Positions 1-9,383 are shown, numbered from the stretch's first letter. The stretch: 64,000 bases of DNA from Micrococcaceae bacterium Sec5.8 (GCA_039636775.1 CP143429.1:1302001-1366000); one strand, 5' to 3'. Notes: generated by a model from the sequence alone, not told the origin. Numbers and translations are program-made.

Positions 1-144
1 GCCCAGCGGGACAAAACCACGCGCCGCCTGGCGTCGATGCTTGCGCGCAAGGGCTACCAGCCCGCCCAGGCGTTCCGGATCGTGGGCGAGGTTTTGGACG
101 AAGCCGTGGCCGGTCCCGGTGCCGGCTTCGAACCGGAATTTTGA
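1..144 (+). CDS. recX: RecX regulatory protein, C-terminal end (partial)
   Basis: The window opens inside an open frame that reads AQRDKTTRRLASMLARKGY and stops with TGA at 142-144. The basic three-helix pattern with a 'RRLASMLARKGY' helix is typical of the last RecX repeat. RecX binds RecA filaments and limits recombinase activity. It is expected to follow recA, which would lie just left of the window. The next gene is miaB, the order seen in many actinobacteria. Only 47 residues are visible, so the name rests on this short match and the context. Confidence 0.8.
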   Translation, partial: AQRDKTTRRLASMLARKGYQPAQAFRIVGEVLDEAVAGPGAGFEPEF

Positions 145-171
145 GGACGCCCCGGCGCCGCGTCGACCCGG

Positions 172-177
172 TACCCT
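172..177 (+). promoter_or_regulatory. -10 hexamer TACCCT of leaderless miaB
   Basis: TACCCT is followed by 6 nt (taacag) and then the GTG start of miaB. No Shine-Dalgarno sequence is present, so transcription probably begins at the start codon. Confidence 0.5.
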
Positions 178-183
178 TAACAG

Positions 184-1749
184 GTGAGTTTGACCATTCC
201 CTCCCCAGCAGCCACCACTCCTTCCATAGCCGCTGATTCAGCGGCCGGCGCCGCATCCGGGCTCCCGAAGCCCCGCACCTACCAGGTGCGCACGTTCGGG
301 TGCCAAATGAACGTGCACGACTCCGAGCGGATGGCCGGGATGCTCGAAGCCGCCGGCTACGTGCCCGCAGCCGGCGAACTTGCCGACGTCGTGGTCTTCA
401 ACACCTGTGCCGTGCGGGAGAACGCCGATAACAAGCTTTATGGCAACCTCGGCATGCTGGCGCCCGTCAAGGCCGCCAACCCCGGAATGCAGATCGCCGT
501 CGGAGGCTGCCTGGCGCAGAAAGACCGCGAGACCATCGTCAAGAAGGCACCCTGGGTGGACGCCGTGTTCGGCACCCACAACGTGGGTGCCCTCCCGGCC
601 CTGCTGGAGCGGGCGCGCCACAACAACGAAGCCCAGCTCGAAATCCTCGAGTCGCTCGATGTCTTCCCCTCCACGCTGCCCACCAAGCGGGACTCGGTCT
701 ATTCCGGCTGGGTCTCCATTTCAGTCGGCTGCAACAACACCTGCACCTTCTGCATCGTCCCTGCCTTGCGCGGCAAGGAGAAGGACCGCCGCCCCGGTGA
801 CATCCTGGCCGAAATCCAGGCCCTCGTCGCCGATGGAGCCATTGAAGTGACCTTGCTGGGCCAAAATGTGAACTCCTACGGCGTGGAATTCGGCGACCGG
901 CAGGCGTTCTCGAAACTGCTGCGCGCCTGCGGCGACATCCCCGGCCTCGAGCGGGTCCGGTTCACCAGCCCGCACCCTGCCGCGTTCACTGACGACGTCA
1001 TCGACGCCATGGCGGAAACCCCGAACGTTATGCCGCAGCTGCACATGCCGCTGCAGTCCGGTTCCGACAAGGTTCTCAGGGACATGAAGCGGTCCTATCG
1101 ATCCACCAAGTTCCTCGGCATCCTGGACAAGGTCCGCGAGAAGATCCCGCACGCAGCGATTTCCACGGACATCATCGTTGGCTTCCCGGGCGAGACCGAG
1201 GAGGACTTTCAGGCAACGCTCGACGTCGTGGAAAAATCCCGCTTCGCCACCGCGTTCACGTTCCAGTACTCCAAACGGCCCGGAACGCCTGCCGCGGAGC
1301 TGCCTGATCAGCTGCCCAAGGCAGTGGTGCAGGAGCGCTTCGAACGCTTGACTGCCCTGCAGGACAGGATCGCCGCGGAGGAGAACGCCCGCCAACTCGG
1401 CCGGCGCGTTGAGGTTATGGTCACGGCCCACTCCGGACGCAAGTCCGAGGAAACGCACCGGCTCTCCGGCCGCTCCCAGGACCAGCGGCTCGTGCACTTC
1501 TCCGTGCCCGCCGGCGCCGAGGCACCCCGGCCCGGCGACCTCGTCACCGTAACCATCACCGAGGCTGCAGCCTTCCACCTTGTCGCCGATCCTGTGTCCG
1601 CGGAGGACTACAGCTTGCGGCGCTCCCGCGCCGGCGACGCCTGGGACAGGTCCCAGGCGGATTCCTGCGGTGCGCCGGCGCCGGTGTCCACCTCCGGCAC
1701 CACGGGGGTCTCCCTGGGCATGCCCACCCTGCCAAGCCGCAGCCGCTAG
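184..1749 (+). CDS. miaB: tRNA-2-methylthio-N6-dimethylallyladenosine synthase MiaB
   Basis: Radical SAM methylthiotransferase that converts i6A37 to ms2i6A37 in tRNAs reading UNN codons. The 521-residue protein has the N-terminal MTTase domain with cluster-binding Cys40 (FGCQMN), Cys75 (FNTCAVRE) and Cys109 (GGCLAQ). The radical SAM motif is [10 protein letters not shown] (Cys183, 187, 190), and the C-terminal TRAM domain is near residues 405-470. A low-complexity Ser/Thr/Pro tail of about 45 residues follows and is unlikely to be catalytic. The GTG start at 184 lacks a ribosome binding site but has a -10 hexamer 6 nt upstream, which suggests a leaderless mRNA. miaA starts 3 nt after the stop; MiaA makes the i6A substrate of MiaB, so the two enzymes act in series. 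Confidence 0.96.
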   Translation: MSLTIPSPAATTPSIAADSAAGAASGLPKPRTYQVRTFGCQMNVHDSERMAGMLEAAGYVPAAGELADVVVFNTCAVRENADNKLYGNLGMLAPVKAANPGMQIAVGGCLAQKDRETIVKKAPWVDAVFGTHNVGALPALLERARHNNEAQLEILESLDVFPSTLPTKRDSVYSGWVSISVGCNNTCTFCIVPALRGKEKDRRPGDILAEIQALVADGAIEVTLLGQNVNSYGVEFGDRQAFSKLLRACGDIPGLERVRFTSPHPAAFTDDVIDAMAETPNVMPQLHMPLQSGSDKVLRDMKRSYRSTKFLGILDKVREKIPHAAISTDIIVGFPGETEEDFQATLDVVEKSRFATAFTFQYSKRPGTPAAELPDQLPKAVVQERFERLTALQDRIAAEENARQLGRRVEVMVTAHSGRKSEETHRLSGRSQDQRLVHFSVPAGAEAPRPGDLVTVTITEAAAFHLVADPVSAEDYSLRRSRAGDAWDRSQADSCGAPAPVSTSGTTGVSLGMPTLPSRSR

Positions 1750-1752
1750 GCC

Positions 1753-2709
1753 GTGTCCGCCCAGCAGGGTTTTCCGGCGGAGCTGCCCACGGCGGACGGC
1801 GCCCTCCCGGGACCGCCGGTGATCGCCGTCGTCGGGCCAACCGGTTCCGGAAAGTCCGATCTCGCCGTCACACTGGCGCTGGAGCTCGACGGCGAGGTCA
1901 TCAACGCCGATTCCATGCAGTTCTACCGCGGCATGGACATTGGCACCGCCAAGATCACCAGCGCCGACCGCAGGGGAGTGCCGCACCACCTCCTGGACAT
2001 CCTGGACGTGACCGCGGAAGCGTCCGTCTCGGACTTCCAGCAGCAGGCCCGGGCGCTCATCGCCGACATCCACGCCCGCGGCAAGCGCGCCATCCTCGCC
2101 GGTGGTTCCGGGCTGTACGTCCGTGCCGCCCTGGACGTCCTCGAATTTCCGGGCACCGATCCTGCCATCCGGCGCCGGCTCGAGGCGGAACTCGAAGCCG
2201 GCGGGTCTGCGCCTCTGCGGGCGCGGCTGGAACGTGTGGACCCGGTCTCCGCCGGCCGGCTCGGCGACGCGCGGCGGATTATCCGTGCGCTTGAGGTGTT
2301 CGAGCTGACCGGGCGGCCCTTCAGTTCGTTTATGCCCACCCGCGAGTACGTCCAGCCGGCAGTCCAGCTGGGGCTGGACGTCGACCGGGCACAGCTCCGG
2401 GAACGTCTCGCAACCCGCGTGCACACCATGGTGGACAGTGGGTTGCTCGAAGAGGTCCGGGCGCTCGACGGCGCCGGGCTTCGGCTCGGCCGGACCGCCC
2501 CGCGCGCCCTCGGCTACGCGCAGTTCCTCAAAGTTCTCGACGGCGAAACGGATGTAGCGCAGGCTGCGGAGGAAACGATCGTTGCCACCCGGCAGTTCGC
2601 CCGCCGCCAGCTCACCTGGTTCCGCGCCGACCCCCGCATCCACTGGCTCGACTGGCATGACCCGGCCCTTCCCGCCCGGGCAGCCGCGCTGAGCCGCGGT
2701 ACGCGGTGA
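1753..2709 (+). CDS. miaA: tRNA dimethylallyltransferase MiaA
   Basis: Transfers a dimethylallyl group from DMAPP to N6 of A37 in tRNA. The P-loop GPTGSGKS lies at residues 28-35. It is followed by the DSMQFYRG substrate motif and the GGSGLYVRA segment typical of the family. The length of 318 aa is normal. The GTG start sits 3 nt after the miaB stop with no ribosome binding site of its own inside the gap, so translation is probably coupled to miaB. dapF follows after 22 nt and has its own -10 element, so miaBA may be a two-gene unit. Confidence 0.95.
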   Translation: MSAQQGFPAELPTADGALPGPPVIAVVGPTGSGKSDLAVTLALELDGEVINADSMQFYRGMDIGTAKITSADRRGVPHHLLDILDVTAEASVSDFQQQARALIADIHARGKRAILAGGSGLYVRAALDVLEFPGTDPAIRRRLEAELEAGGSAPLRARLERVDPVSAGRLGDARRIIRALEVFELTGRPFSSFMPTREYVQPAVQLGLDVDRAQLRERLATRVHTMVDSGLLEEVRALDGAGLRLGRTAPRALGYAQFLKVLDGETDVAQAAEETIVATRQFARRQLTWFRADPRIHWLDWHDPALPARAAALSRGTR

Positions 2710-2719
2710 CCCGGGACGG

Positions 2720-2725
2720 TAACCT
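2720..2725 (+). promoter_or_regulatory. -10 hexamer TAACCT of leaderless dapF
   Basis: TAACCT, then tggatc (6 nt), then the ATG of dapF. The site overlaps the region just after the miaA stop and implies that dapF has its own promoter. Confidence 0.5.
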
Positions 2726-2731
2726 TGGATC

Positions 2732-3688
2732 ATGGACGAAACCCTGGCCGTGGCCCCTGACCGCACCTCATCCGGTGACACAGCAGCCTTGCGCGGACTC
2801 AAATTTTCCAAAGGCCACGGCACGGGCAACGACTTCATCCTGCTGGCCGATCCCCACGGCACACTGGACGTCACCGCCGAACAGGTCGCCGCCCTGTGCG
2901 ACCGCCACCGCGGCATCGGCGGAGACGGACTGATCCGTGCCGTGCCGTCCCGCCTGCTCGCCGAGGGCCGGGAACTGTTGGCCCACACCCCGGATGCTGC
3001 ATGGTTCATGGACTACCGCAACGGTGACGGTTCGCTGTCTGAGATGTGCGGCAACGGCGTCCGCGTCTTTGTCCACTTCCTCCTCACCGAGGGCCTTCTC
3101 GAGCTTCCCGCCGGAGAGTCACTGACCATTGGCACCCGGGCGGGGGCCAAGCGGGTGGTCCGCACTGCTGCCGGCTACGCCGTGGACATGGGCCCCTGGG
3201 AGTTCATTTTTCCCGGCGAAGCCACCGGCCGGGCCATGGACTCACTGGTCAGCGCGGCAGGGCTGGACGTCGCGCGGCCGGCCCTGTCCGTCAGCATGGG
3301 AAACCCGCACACCGTCGTGGCGCTGGCGGAGATCGCCGAGCTGGAGGCCACCGAACTCTTCACCGCACCGCACGTTGATCCAGCCCCGCCGCTCGGCACC
3401 AACGTCGAGTTCGTGGTCCCGTCGGAACCCCTGGTGCATGAGGGGGTAGGAACCATCACCATGCGCGTTCATGAACGGGGCGTGGGGGAGACGCAGTCGT
3501 GCGGGACCGGAGCGTGCGCCGCGGCCGTCGCCATCCGCCATTGGGCCGGCCAGGGCGCGCCCGATGTCTGGAACGTCCACGTACCGGGCGGCGTGGTCGG
3601 GGTGAAGTTCTTCCTCGGTGCGGAGGGCCACGAGCACGTCGAGCTCAGCGGTCCCGCGGTCATCGTCGCTAGTGGGATGCTTTCCTGA
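2732..3688 (+). CDS. dapF: Diaminopimelate epimerase DapF
   Basis: Interconverts LL- and meso-diaminopimelate, supplying lysine and peptidoglycan precursors. The two catalytic cysteines are visible as MCGNGVR (Cys106) and SCGTGACA (Cys257), each in one half of the pseudo-symmetric protein. The N-terminal KGHGTGNDF motif is also present. At 318 aa it is slightly longer than typical 275-290 aa enzymes because of a short N-terminal extension of about 22 residues. The last 20 nt overlap the 3' end of the convergent methyltransferase gene. Confidence 0.95.
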   Translation: MDETLAVAPDRTSSGDTAALRGLKFSKGHGTGNDFILLADPHGTLDVTAEQVAALCDRHRGIGGDGLIRAVPSRLLAEGRELLAHTPDAAWFMDYRNGDGSLSEMCGNGVRVFVHFLLTEGLLELPAGESLTIGTRAGAKRVVRTAAGYAVDMGPWEFIFPGEATGRAMDSLVSAAGLDVARPALSVSMGNPHTVVALAEIAELEATELFTAPHVDPAPPLGTNVEFVVPSEPLVHEGVGTITMRVHERGVGETQSCGTGACAAAVAIRHWAGQGAPDVWNVHVPGGVVGVKFFLGAEGHEHVELSGPAVIVASGMLS

Positions 3689-4283
3689 CCCGAAGGATCC
3701 GGAAAGACTTCGAGGTGCTCTCCCGGGTCACGGTAAAGCTGCTGTCCAGCTCCGCTGCGAGCCAGCGCTGAAGGGAATCCGAGCCCAGGTTCTTCTGCAC
3801 CACGAGCCAGGCCGAGCCGCCCGGCGCGAGCCGCGGCAACCACAGGAGCAGCAGGGCATGCAGTTCGTCTTTGCCGATCCGGATGGGCGGGTTGGACCAG
3901 ATGGTGTCGAAGCGGAGCTCCGGGTCGATGGCGTCTGGGGTGCAGGCAGTGACGTTCCGCAATCCCAGCAGTCCCGCGTTTTCGTTGGTCAGGGTCACGC
4001 ACCGCTCGTTGACATCCACAGCGTAGACGTGGGAATGCGGTGCCCGCAGGGCCATGGTCAGCGCGATCGGACCCCAGCCGCAGCCGATATCCAGCAAGGC
4101 GCCCTGCGGCGCGGGGGCCGGAGCTTCCGCCAACAGCACCGCAGTACCCTTATCGACGCCGTCAGGGCTGAAGATCGCCGAGGACGTCTGCAGCTGCCGG
4201 GGTTCGCCGGCCAGCTCCACTGTCAGTGGCTTGCGGGTGAACGGTCCGGCAGGCCGGGCGCTGAAATAGTGTGCAGACTCCAT
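3669..4283 (-). CDS. Class I SAM-dependent methyltransferase, RsmC/MTS family
   Basis: The 204-residue protein has the SAM-binding motif LLDIGCGWGPIAL near residue 85. It also has the catalytic motif SNPP (WSNPPIRIGK), which is typical of N-methyltransferases acting on exocyclic amines. The combination fits the MTS domain of 16S rRNA G1207 N2-methyltransferase (RsmC-like), in single-domain form. The substrate in actinobacteria is not certain. A TAATCT hexamer lies 8 nt upstream of the ATG on this strand. The gene converges on dapF with a 20 nt overlap, so it belongs to a separate transcription unit. Confidence 0.85.
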   Translation of the reverse strand: MESAHYFSARPAGPFTRKPLTVELAGEPRQLQTSSAIFSPDGVDKGTAVLLAEAPAPAPQGALLDIGCGWGPIALTMALRAPHSHVYAVDVNERCVTLTNENAGLLGLRNVTACTPDAIDPELRFDTIWSNPPIRIGKDELHALLLLWLPRLAPGGSAWLVVQKNLGSDSLQRWLAAELDSSFTVTRESTSKSFRILRVRKASH

Positions 4284-4357
4284 AACTGCCCAGATTAGTT
4301 GGCCGCCGGGCTCAGGCGAAACCAGGGCCGGGCGGCGGAAGCTGCCGGGACGTCTGC

Positions 4358-4363
4358 TAGGCT
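4358..4363 (+). promoter_or_regulatory. -10 hexamer TAGGCT of the hflX leader transcript
   Basis: TAGGCT, 7 nt, then the ATG of a six-codon ORF. It is the best promoter candidate for hflX, although it lies about 380 nt before the hflX start. Confidence 0.5.
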
Positions 4364-4370
4364 TAAAGAC

Positions 4371-4391
4371 ATGCTCTCGAACTTCAAGTAG
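4371..4391 (+). CDS. Putative leaderless 6-codon leader peptide (MLSNFK) upstream of hflX
   Basis: ATG CTC TCG AAC TTC AAG TAG directly follows a TAGGCT -10 element by 7 nt, the same geometry as leaderless genes elsewhere in this window. No protein gene starts nearby. The next annotated gene, hflX, begins about 265-355 nt later. A very short leaderless ORF ahead of a long untranslated leader is the layout of ribosome-sensing attenuators. HflX rescues or splits stalled ribosomes, so translation-dependent control would make sense. Function is inference. Confidence 0.4.
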   Translation: MLSNFK

Positions 4392-4744
4392 CCGGCACGG
4401 GTCTTGTCCCGTCCCCGCAGCGACGCAGGTAGTTACCTTCCGCTCAGTGCGCCATCTCCGACTTTTCCGTAATGGAATTTTCTACCGGCGCCCCGAATTC
4501 CTTGAAGTCCGGCCGCGCCGGCAAGGCGCAGCCCGGCGGAGCGTTCCTTCCTCCTACAGGCCAGACGGCCTCATCATTCCCCACCGCACAAGCTCCCCCG
4601 CGGAGCCCACTCTCCGCCCGGCACCGCTGCCGCAGGCATCCCAGGAGGCCCGTTTTGACCACCAGTCGTCAGCCCAGCGCGAATACCGCCCCGGACAGCT
4701 CGGATCCGCACTATTCTGAAGTTGCCAAACCTCTAAAGGAGACC
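4392..4744 (+). promoter_or_regulatory. Long hflX leader region with a second, stronger ribosome binding site and TTG start
   Basis: This 353 nt stretch has no recognisable gene. It contains AGGAGG at 4643-4648 placed 6 nt before TTG at 4655, which is in frame with hflX and would add 30 residues. The ATG at 4745 has AAAGGAG only 3 nt upstream. The codons between 4655 and 4744 show weak GC3 bias, so I prefer 4745, but the TTG has the better ribosome binding site. Confidence 0.4.
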
Positions 4745-6313
4745 ATGACCAGTCAGCCCAACACCGGACCCGATTCAGCAGCCCAGGACATGAGTCCTGC
4801 GGAAATCCAGGCTGTCATCGACCGGATCCTCGCCAAGGACACCCCTGCACGGAAAGCGGCCCCCGCTGCCGGCGAGCCCTCATCGGTGCTCGGCAAGGCG
4901 CAGGCAATCTCCGGGCTGAACGAGGAACACAGCACCTTCGACGGTGACCAGCAGGACCTTGAGGAACGCCACGCCCTGCGTCGCACCGCCGGGCTGTCCA
5001 CCGAACTCGAAGACGTCACCGAGGTCGAATACCGGCAGTTGCGCCTGGAGCGTGTCGTCCTGGCCGGCCTCTGGACCGAAGGCACCCTCGCGGACGCGGA
5101 GAACTCGTTGCGCGAACTTGCCGCCCTCGCCGAGACCGCCGGTTCGGAGGTCCTCGACGGCATCGTCCAGCGCCGGGCCAAGCCGGACCCCGGGACCTTT
5201 CTCGGTTCCGGCAAAGCCCAGGAGCTCAAGGACATCGTGATGTCCACGGGCGCGGATACTGTCGTCGTCGACGCCGAACTGGCACCCTCGCAGCGCCGCA
5301 GCCTGGAAGACATCGTCAAGGTCAAGGTCATCGACCGCACCGCCCTGATTTTGGACATCTTCGCCCAGCACGCCAAGAGCCGCGAGGGTAAAGCCCAGGT
5401 GGAACTGGCCCAGCTCGAATACCTGCTCCCGCGCCTGCGCGGCTGGGGCGACTCGATGTCGCGCCAGGCCGGCGGCCAGGTGGGCGGTGCCGGTGCCGGC
5501 ATGGGTTCGCGTGGTCCCGGCGAAACCAAGATCGAACTGGACCGCCGCCGCATCCGGACCAGGATGGCCAAACTGCGTCGCGAAATCGCCGCCATGAAGC
5601 CCGCACGGGAGACCAAGCGGGCCAACCGCCGTCGTCATGCCGTGCCGTCCGTAGCGATCGCCGGATACACCAACGCGGGCAAGTCCTCGCTGCTGAACCG
5701 GTTGACCGATGCCGGTGTCCTGGTGGAGAACGCGCTCTTTGCCACCCTGGACCCGACCGTACGCAAAGCGGAAACTTCGGACGGGCTGGGCTACACCCTG
5801 GCCGACACCGTCGGTTTCGTACGTTCGCTGCCCACCCAGCTCGTGGAGGCTTTCCGTTCCACCCTGGAGGAAGTCGCCGACGCGGACCTGATCCTGCACA
5901 TCGTGGACGTCTCCCACCCGGACCCGGAAGGCCAGATTGCCGCCGTCCGGGCGGTGTTCAGCGAAGTCGACGCCCGCAAGGTGCCGGAAATCATCGTCCT
6001 GAACAAGGCCGACGCCGCGGACCCCTTCGTGATTGAGCGGCTCAAGCAGCGCGAACCGCGCCACGTTGTGGTCTCGGCGCGCACGGGCGAAGGCATTCCG
6101 GAACTGCTCAAGGCCATCAGCGAGGGCATCCCGCGGCCCAGCGTGAAACTTGAACTGATGATCCCGTACAACCGTGGGGACCTGCTGAGCAAGCTGCATG
6201 AAACCGACGCCGAGATCCTCAGCCTTGACCACGAGGAAGCGGGCACCCGTGCCGTGGTGATGGTGCGCGAAGGTTTCGCCGCTGAACTGGATTCCTTCAT
6301 CAGCAATGACTGA
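4745..6313 (+). CDS. hflX: Ribosome-associated GTPase HflX
   Basis: HflX binds the 50S/70S ribosome and splits stalled or hibernating ribosomes under heat or antibiotic stress. The protein (522 aa from this start) has the HflX N-terminal domain with the Gly-rich stretch GGQVGGAGAGMGSRGPGETK. A coiled linker follows, then the G domain with G1 GYTNAGKS (residues 307-314), the switch/G3 DTVGFVRSLP and G4 LNKAD. An in-frame TTG at 4655 with a perfect AGGAGG is an alternative start (552 aa). The 3' end overlaps the next gene by 8 nt. The long leader with a mini-ORF suggests regulated expression. Confidence 0.95.
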   Translation: MTSQPNTGPDSAAQDMSPAEIQAVIDRILAKDTPARKAAPAAGEPSSVLGKAQAISGLNEEHSTFDGDQQDLEERHALRRTAGLSTELEDVTEVEYRQLRLERVVLAGLWTEGTLADAENSLRELAALAETAGSEVLDGIVQRRAKPDPGTFLGSGKAQELKDIVMSTGADTVVVDAELAPSQRRSLEDIVKVKVIDRTALILDIFAQHAKSREGKAQVELAQLEYLLPRLRGWGDSMSRQAGGQVGGAGAGMGSRGPGETKIELDRRRIRTRMAKLRREIAAMKPARETKRANRRRHAVPSVAIAGYTNAGKSSLLNRLTDAGVLVENALFATLDPTVRKAETSDGLGYTLADTVGFVRSLPTQLVEAFRSTLEEVADADLILHIVDVSHPDPEGQIAAVRAVFSEVDARKVPEIIVLNKADAADPFVIERLKQREPRHVVVSARTGEGIPELLKAISEGIPRPSVKLELMIPYNRGDLLSKLHETDAEILSLDHEEAGTRAVVMVREGFAAELDSFISND

Positions 6314-8387
6314 GGCGGCGGTGAGCGGAGCGGACACGGACCCAGGCAGCAAGGGCGGGGGAGAGTTCGTTATTGAACTGCTCGACCGTGCCGTGTCCGG
6401 CATGGGCGGCCAGAGCCGCGAGGGCCAGCACGAAATGGCCCGGCAGGTGGCGCACGCGATTGACAGCGGCGACCACCTGCTGGTCCAGGCCGGCACCGGC
6501 ACAGGTAAGTCCCTCGCGTACCTGATCCCGCTGATCGCGCATTCCCTGGTCAGTGAGAAGCCCACCCTGGTCTCGACGGCTACGCTGGCCCTGCAAACCC
6601 AGATTGTCGGCCGGGACCTGCCCCGGCTGTTGAAAACCATCACGCCGGCGCTGGAACGGCCCGTTAAGATCGCCCTGGTCAAGGGCCGCTCCAACTACGT
6701 GTGCCGGCACAAGCTCGAGGGTGGCTTCCCTTCCGAAGAACCCTCGGAAGGGCAGCTCTTCTCGCTCGGCGAGGACACCTCCGTGCCGCACTTTGCTGCC
6801 GCCATGGGCGGGCCATCCTCCCAGCTCGGCAAGGAGGTGGTCCGGCTTCGTGAATGGGCTGAGGACACCGTCACGGGAGACCGCGACGAACTCCTGCCCG
6901 GGGTCACGGACCGTGCCTGGCGGCAGGTGTCCGTCACGTCCATGGAGTGCCTCGGCGCGCAAAAATGCCCCCTGGCGGCGGAATGCTTCAGCGAGCTGGC
7001 CCGGCAGAACGCCGCGGACGCCGACGTCGTGGTTACCAACCACGCCATGCTGGCCGTCAGCGCCTTCGAGGGCCTTGCCGTGCTGCCGGAATACGACGTC
7101 GTGGTGGTGGATGAGGCCCACGAGCTCCAGGACCGGGTGACCGGAGCCGTCTCCGGGCAGCTCTCCGTCGCGATGGTCCACGCTGCGGCGTCCGGAGCCC
7201 GCAAGCACACCGGCATCACGGTGGACGCCCTGAACAATGCCGCGTCCAACCTCGAACTCGCCATCGAGGGCGTGCCCAGCGGACTGATGCCCAACGGCCT
7301 CAACAGCGAACAACTCGACTGCGTGGACCAGTTGCGGGATGCCTGCCGTGCTGCGCTCTCCGACTCAAAAGGGGACAGCGCCAACACGGTCGACGGCGGC
7401 CGGCAGCTCGCGCGTTCCCGCCTGATGGTGATCCTGGAACTTTGCGAACGGCTGCTCGCGGCGCGGGAGAACCGCGAGGTGGTCTGGTTTTCGCGCAACA
7501 GCACCTTCGACCCGCAGCAGGGGTACTCCCAGCCGGACGAGTCCGCGCCGGCCCTGGTCAATGTCGCGCCGCTGAGCGTCGCCGGCCGGCTCCGCGAGGG
7601 CCTGTTCGCCGACCACACCGTTATCCTGACCTCGGCCACCTTGGCGATCGGATCCGCCTTCGAGCCCGCGGCCGGAGGCCTCGGGCTGCTCGGACCCGGT
7701 GCGCCCAGCTGGACCGGCATCGACGTGGGCTCACCCTTCGAGTACCCCAAGCAGGGCATCCTCTACGTCGCCAAACATTTGCCCAAGCCTGGCCGCGGCA
7801 CCTCACCTGAGGCCCTCGATGAGCTTGAAAAGCTGATCCGCGCCTCGGGCGGCGGCGCTTTGTGCCTGTTTTCCTCCCGGCGTGCCGCCGAGGACGCCGC
7901 CGAAGCCATGAGACCACGGCTGGACATGACCATTCTCTGCCAGGGTGACTCGACGATGACGGCACTCGTGAAGCAGTTCGCCGACGAACCGGACACCTGC
8001 CTCTTCGGCACCATGTCCCTGTGGCAAGGCGTCGATGTGCCGGGAACGGCCTGCCGTCTGGTGGTCATCGACCGGATTCCCTTCCCGCGGCCCGATGATC
8101 CCCTCATGACGGCCCGGTCCCGCGCGGTGGCCCAGGCCGGCGGCAACGGATTCATGAGTGTTTCCGCAACCCACGCCGCGATCCGCCTGGCCCAGGGCGC
8201 AGGCCGGCTCATCCGCACAACAACAGACAGGGGAGTCGTGGCAGTGCTGGATTCCCGGTTGTCCACTGAGCGCTACGGAGGATTCCTTCGGGCCGCCCTG
8301 CCGCCGTTCTGGCCGACTACGGATCCGGCGATAGCCCTCGCGGCCCTGGAACGGCTCGGAAAAAAACCCGGCCAGTCCGCAGACTGA
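6306..8387 (+). CDS. ATP-dependent DNA helicase, DinG/XPD-like superfamily 2
   Basis: The 693-residue helicase has Walker A GTGTGKS (residues 63-69), the DEAH box (VVVDEAHEL) and a C-terminal helicase motif near LAQGAGRLIR. Between Walker A and DEAH there are four spaced cysteines (NYVC, MEC, KC, EC). These match the 4Fe-4S cluster of XPD/DinG helicases. DinG enzymes unwind 5'-3' and resolve R-loops, D-loops and G-quadruplexes. The start overlaps hflX by 8 nt, so translation is coupled. The gene ends against convergent lexA. No LexA box is seen in front of it, so any SOS control would have to act through hflX. Confidence 0.92.
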   Translation: MTEAAVSGADTDPGSKGGGEFVIELLDRAVSGMGGQSREGQHEMARQVAHAIDSGDHLLVQAGTGTGKSLAYLIPLIAHSLVSEKPTLVSTATLALQTQIVGRDLPRLLKTITPALERPVKIALVKGRSNYVCRHKLEGGFPSEEPSEGQLFSLGEDTSVPHFAAAMGGPSSQLGKEVVRLREWAEDTVTGDRDELLPGVTDRAWRQVSVTSMECLGAQKCPLAAECFSELARQNAADADVVVTNHAMLAVSAFEGLAVLPEYDVVVVDEAHELQDRVTGAVSGQLSVAMVHAAASGARKHTGITVDALNNAASNLELAIEGVPSGLMPNGLNSEQLDCVDQLRDACRAALSDSKGDSANTVDGGRQLARSRLMVILELCERLLAARENREVVWFSRNSTFDPQQGYSQPDESAPALVNVAPLSVAGRLREGLFADHTVILTSATLAIGSAFEPAAGGLGLLGPGAPSWTGIDVGSPFEYPKQGILYVAKHLPKPGRGTSPEALDELEKLIRASGGGALCLFSSRRAAEDAAEAMRPRLDMTILCQGDSTMTALVKQFADEPDTCLFGTMSLWQGVDVPGTACRLVVIDRIPFPRPDDPLMTARSRAVAQAGGNGFMSVSATHAAIRLAQGAGRLIRTTTDRGVVAVLDSRLSTERYGGFLRAALPPFWPTTDPAIALAALERLGKKPGQSAD

Positions 8388-8392
8388 CCGGG
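8360..8392 (-). terminator. Intrinsic terminator of lexA
   Basis: An 11-bp stem (8367-8377 with 8382-8392, one G-T pair, loop cgca) is followed on the minus strand by a run of T residues (A-run at 8359-8366 on the plus strand). It lies downstream of lexA and overlaps the last codons of the convergent helicase gene. Confidence 0.8.
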
Positions 8393-8410
8393 TAGTTCGG
8401 GCGCGATGCC

Positions 8411-9160
8411 CTAAAGGGAGCGCATCACCGAGACGACCTTGCCCATGATGACCGCGTGATCGCCAAGGATGGGTTCGTACTGGGTGTTCTGCGGCAGCAG
8501 CCAGGTGTGGCCATCGCGCTGACGGAACGTCTTGACGGTGGCTTCGTCGTCCAGCAACGCCGCGACGATGTCGCCGTTGACGGCGTCGCCCTGCTGGCGT
8601 ACCACCACCCAGTCACCGTCACAGATGGCGGCGTCGATCATCGAATCCCCGGCGATCTTGAGCATGAAGAGCTCGCCGTGGCCCACCAGCTGGCGGGGCA
8701 GTGGCATGACATCTTCCACGACCTGGTCGGCCAGGATCGGACCGCCCGCGGCGATCCGGCCCACCAGCGGCACCATGGCCGTGTCAGTTGCGCTTGCCAG
8801 CTCCGATACGGACAGGCCGCCGACGGTGCGCAGGGAACCAGACGTCGCCACCCCCGAAGTCTTCGTGGTCCCCTCATCCAGGGTCAGCGGTATCAGCACT
8901 TCCATGGCCCGGGGGCGCTTGGGGTCACGCCGCAGGTAACCGAGCTTTTCAAGCTGCGAAAGCTGGTGGGTGACGCTGGACAGGCTCGCCAGACCCACGG
9001 TGTCACCGATCTCGCGCATCGACGGCGGATAGCCGTTGTCCGTCACGGACCGCTGGATGGTTTCCAGGATCTTTCTCTGCCGGACGGTAAGGCTCTTGGG
9101 TGGCCGGGCCGCCTGCGGGCCCCGTGCAGGGGCCCTGCCGCCAGTGGCTTGTGCTGCCAT
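8411..9160 (-). CDS. lexA: SOS-response transcriptional repressor LexA
   Basis: LexA represses DNA-damage genes and cleaves itself when bound to RecA filaments. The 249-residue protein has an N-terminal winged helix ([15 protein letters not shown], then [12 protein letters not shown]). The Ala-Gly cleavage site is in [10 protein letters not shown]. The peptidase serine is in [13 protein letters not shown], and the lysine is in ATVKTF. An N-terminal Ala/Gly/Pro-rich stretch of about 24 residues precedes the HTH. I chose the ATG at 9160 over one 33 nt upstream because GGAAAGG lies about 11 nt before it. Two LexA-like boxes lie in the shared upstream region, consistent with autoregulation. Confidence 0.96.
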   Translation of the reverse strand: MAAQATGGRAPARGPQAARPPKSLTVRQRKILETIQRSVTDNGYPPSMREIGDTVGLASLSSVTHQLSQLEKLGYLRRDPKRPRAMEVLIPLTLDEGTTKTSGVATSGSLRTVGGLSVSELASATDTAMVPLVGRIAAGGPILADQVVEDVMPLPRQLVGHGELFMLKIAGDSMIDAAICDGDWVVVRQQGDAVNGDIVAALLDDEATVKTFRQRDGHTWLLPQNTQYEPILGDHAVIMGKVVSVMRSL

Positions 9161-9300
9161 GTTCGCCAACGCCTTTCCGTTCCGCCCGGCCACCGTGGCT
9201 GCGGCTGCCGGGAACTTCCGGCCTGAAATGTCAGACCCTGCTGATCAACTGCAGAAGTGGTTGTTCTTGAACACAAACGTAGGCCAGCCGCACCGCTTTT

Positions 9301-9316
9301 TCAAACATTTGTTCTA
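9301..9316. promoter_or_regulatory. LexA box (SOS operator) 1 between lexA and the LysM gene
   Basis: TCAAACATTTGTTCTA matches the actinobacterial SOS palindrome TCGAAC-N4-GTTCGA with two mismatches. It lies 141 nt upstream of the lexA start. Confidence 0.65.
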
Positions 9317-9367
9317 GCGAGTCTCGACAATGTTCGTTCATAAGTGCTAAAACAGAACAAGCGGGAT

Positions 9368-9383
9368 TCGAATATGTGTTCTA
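9368..9383. promoter_or_regulatory. LexA box (SOS operator) 2 between lexA and the LysM gene
   Basis: TCGAATATGTGTTCTA matches TCGAAC-N4-GTTCGA with two mismatches. It lies about 137 nt before the LysM gene and 208 nt before lexA, so it can serve either divergent promoter. A weaker half-match (TTGAACACACGTA) follows at 9385. Confidence 0.7.

Noticed and set aside
721-3009. Very long minus-strand open frame (762 codons) opposite miaB, miaA and dapF
   Set aside because: It is a mirror of high-GC coding sequence; no family features, and three well-supported genes occupy the plus strand.
4880-6694. Minus-strand frame of 604 codons opposite hflX
   Set aside because: Shadow of hflX and the helicase.
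9262-9283. TTGAACACAAACGTA as a third LexA box at the lexA promoter
   Set aside because: The second half does not match GTTCGA; only the two better boxes were kept.
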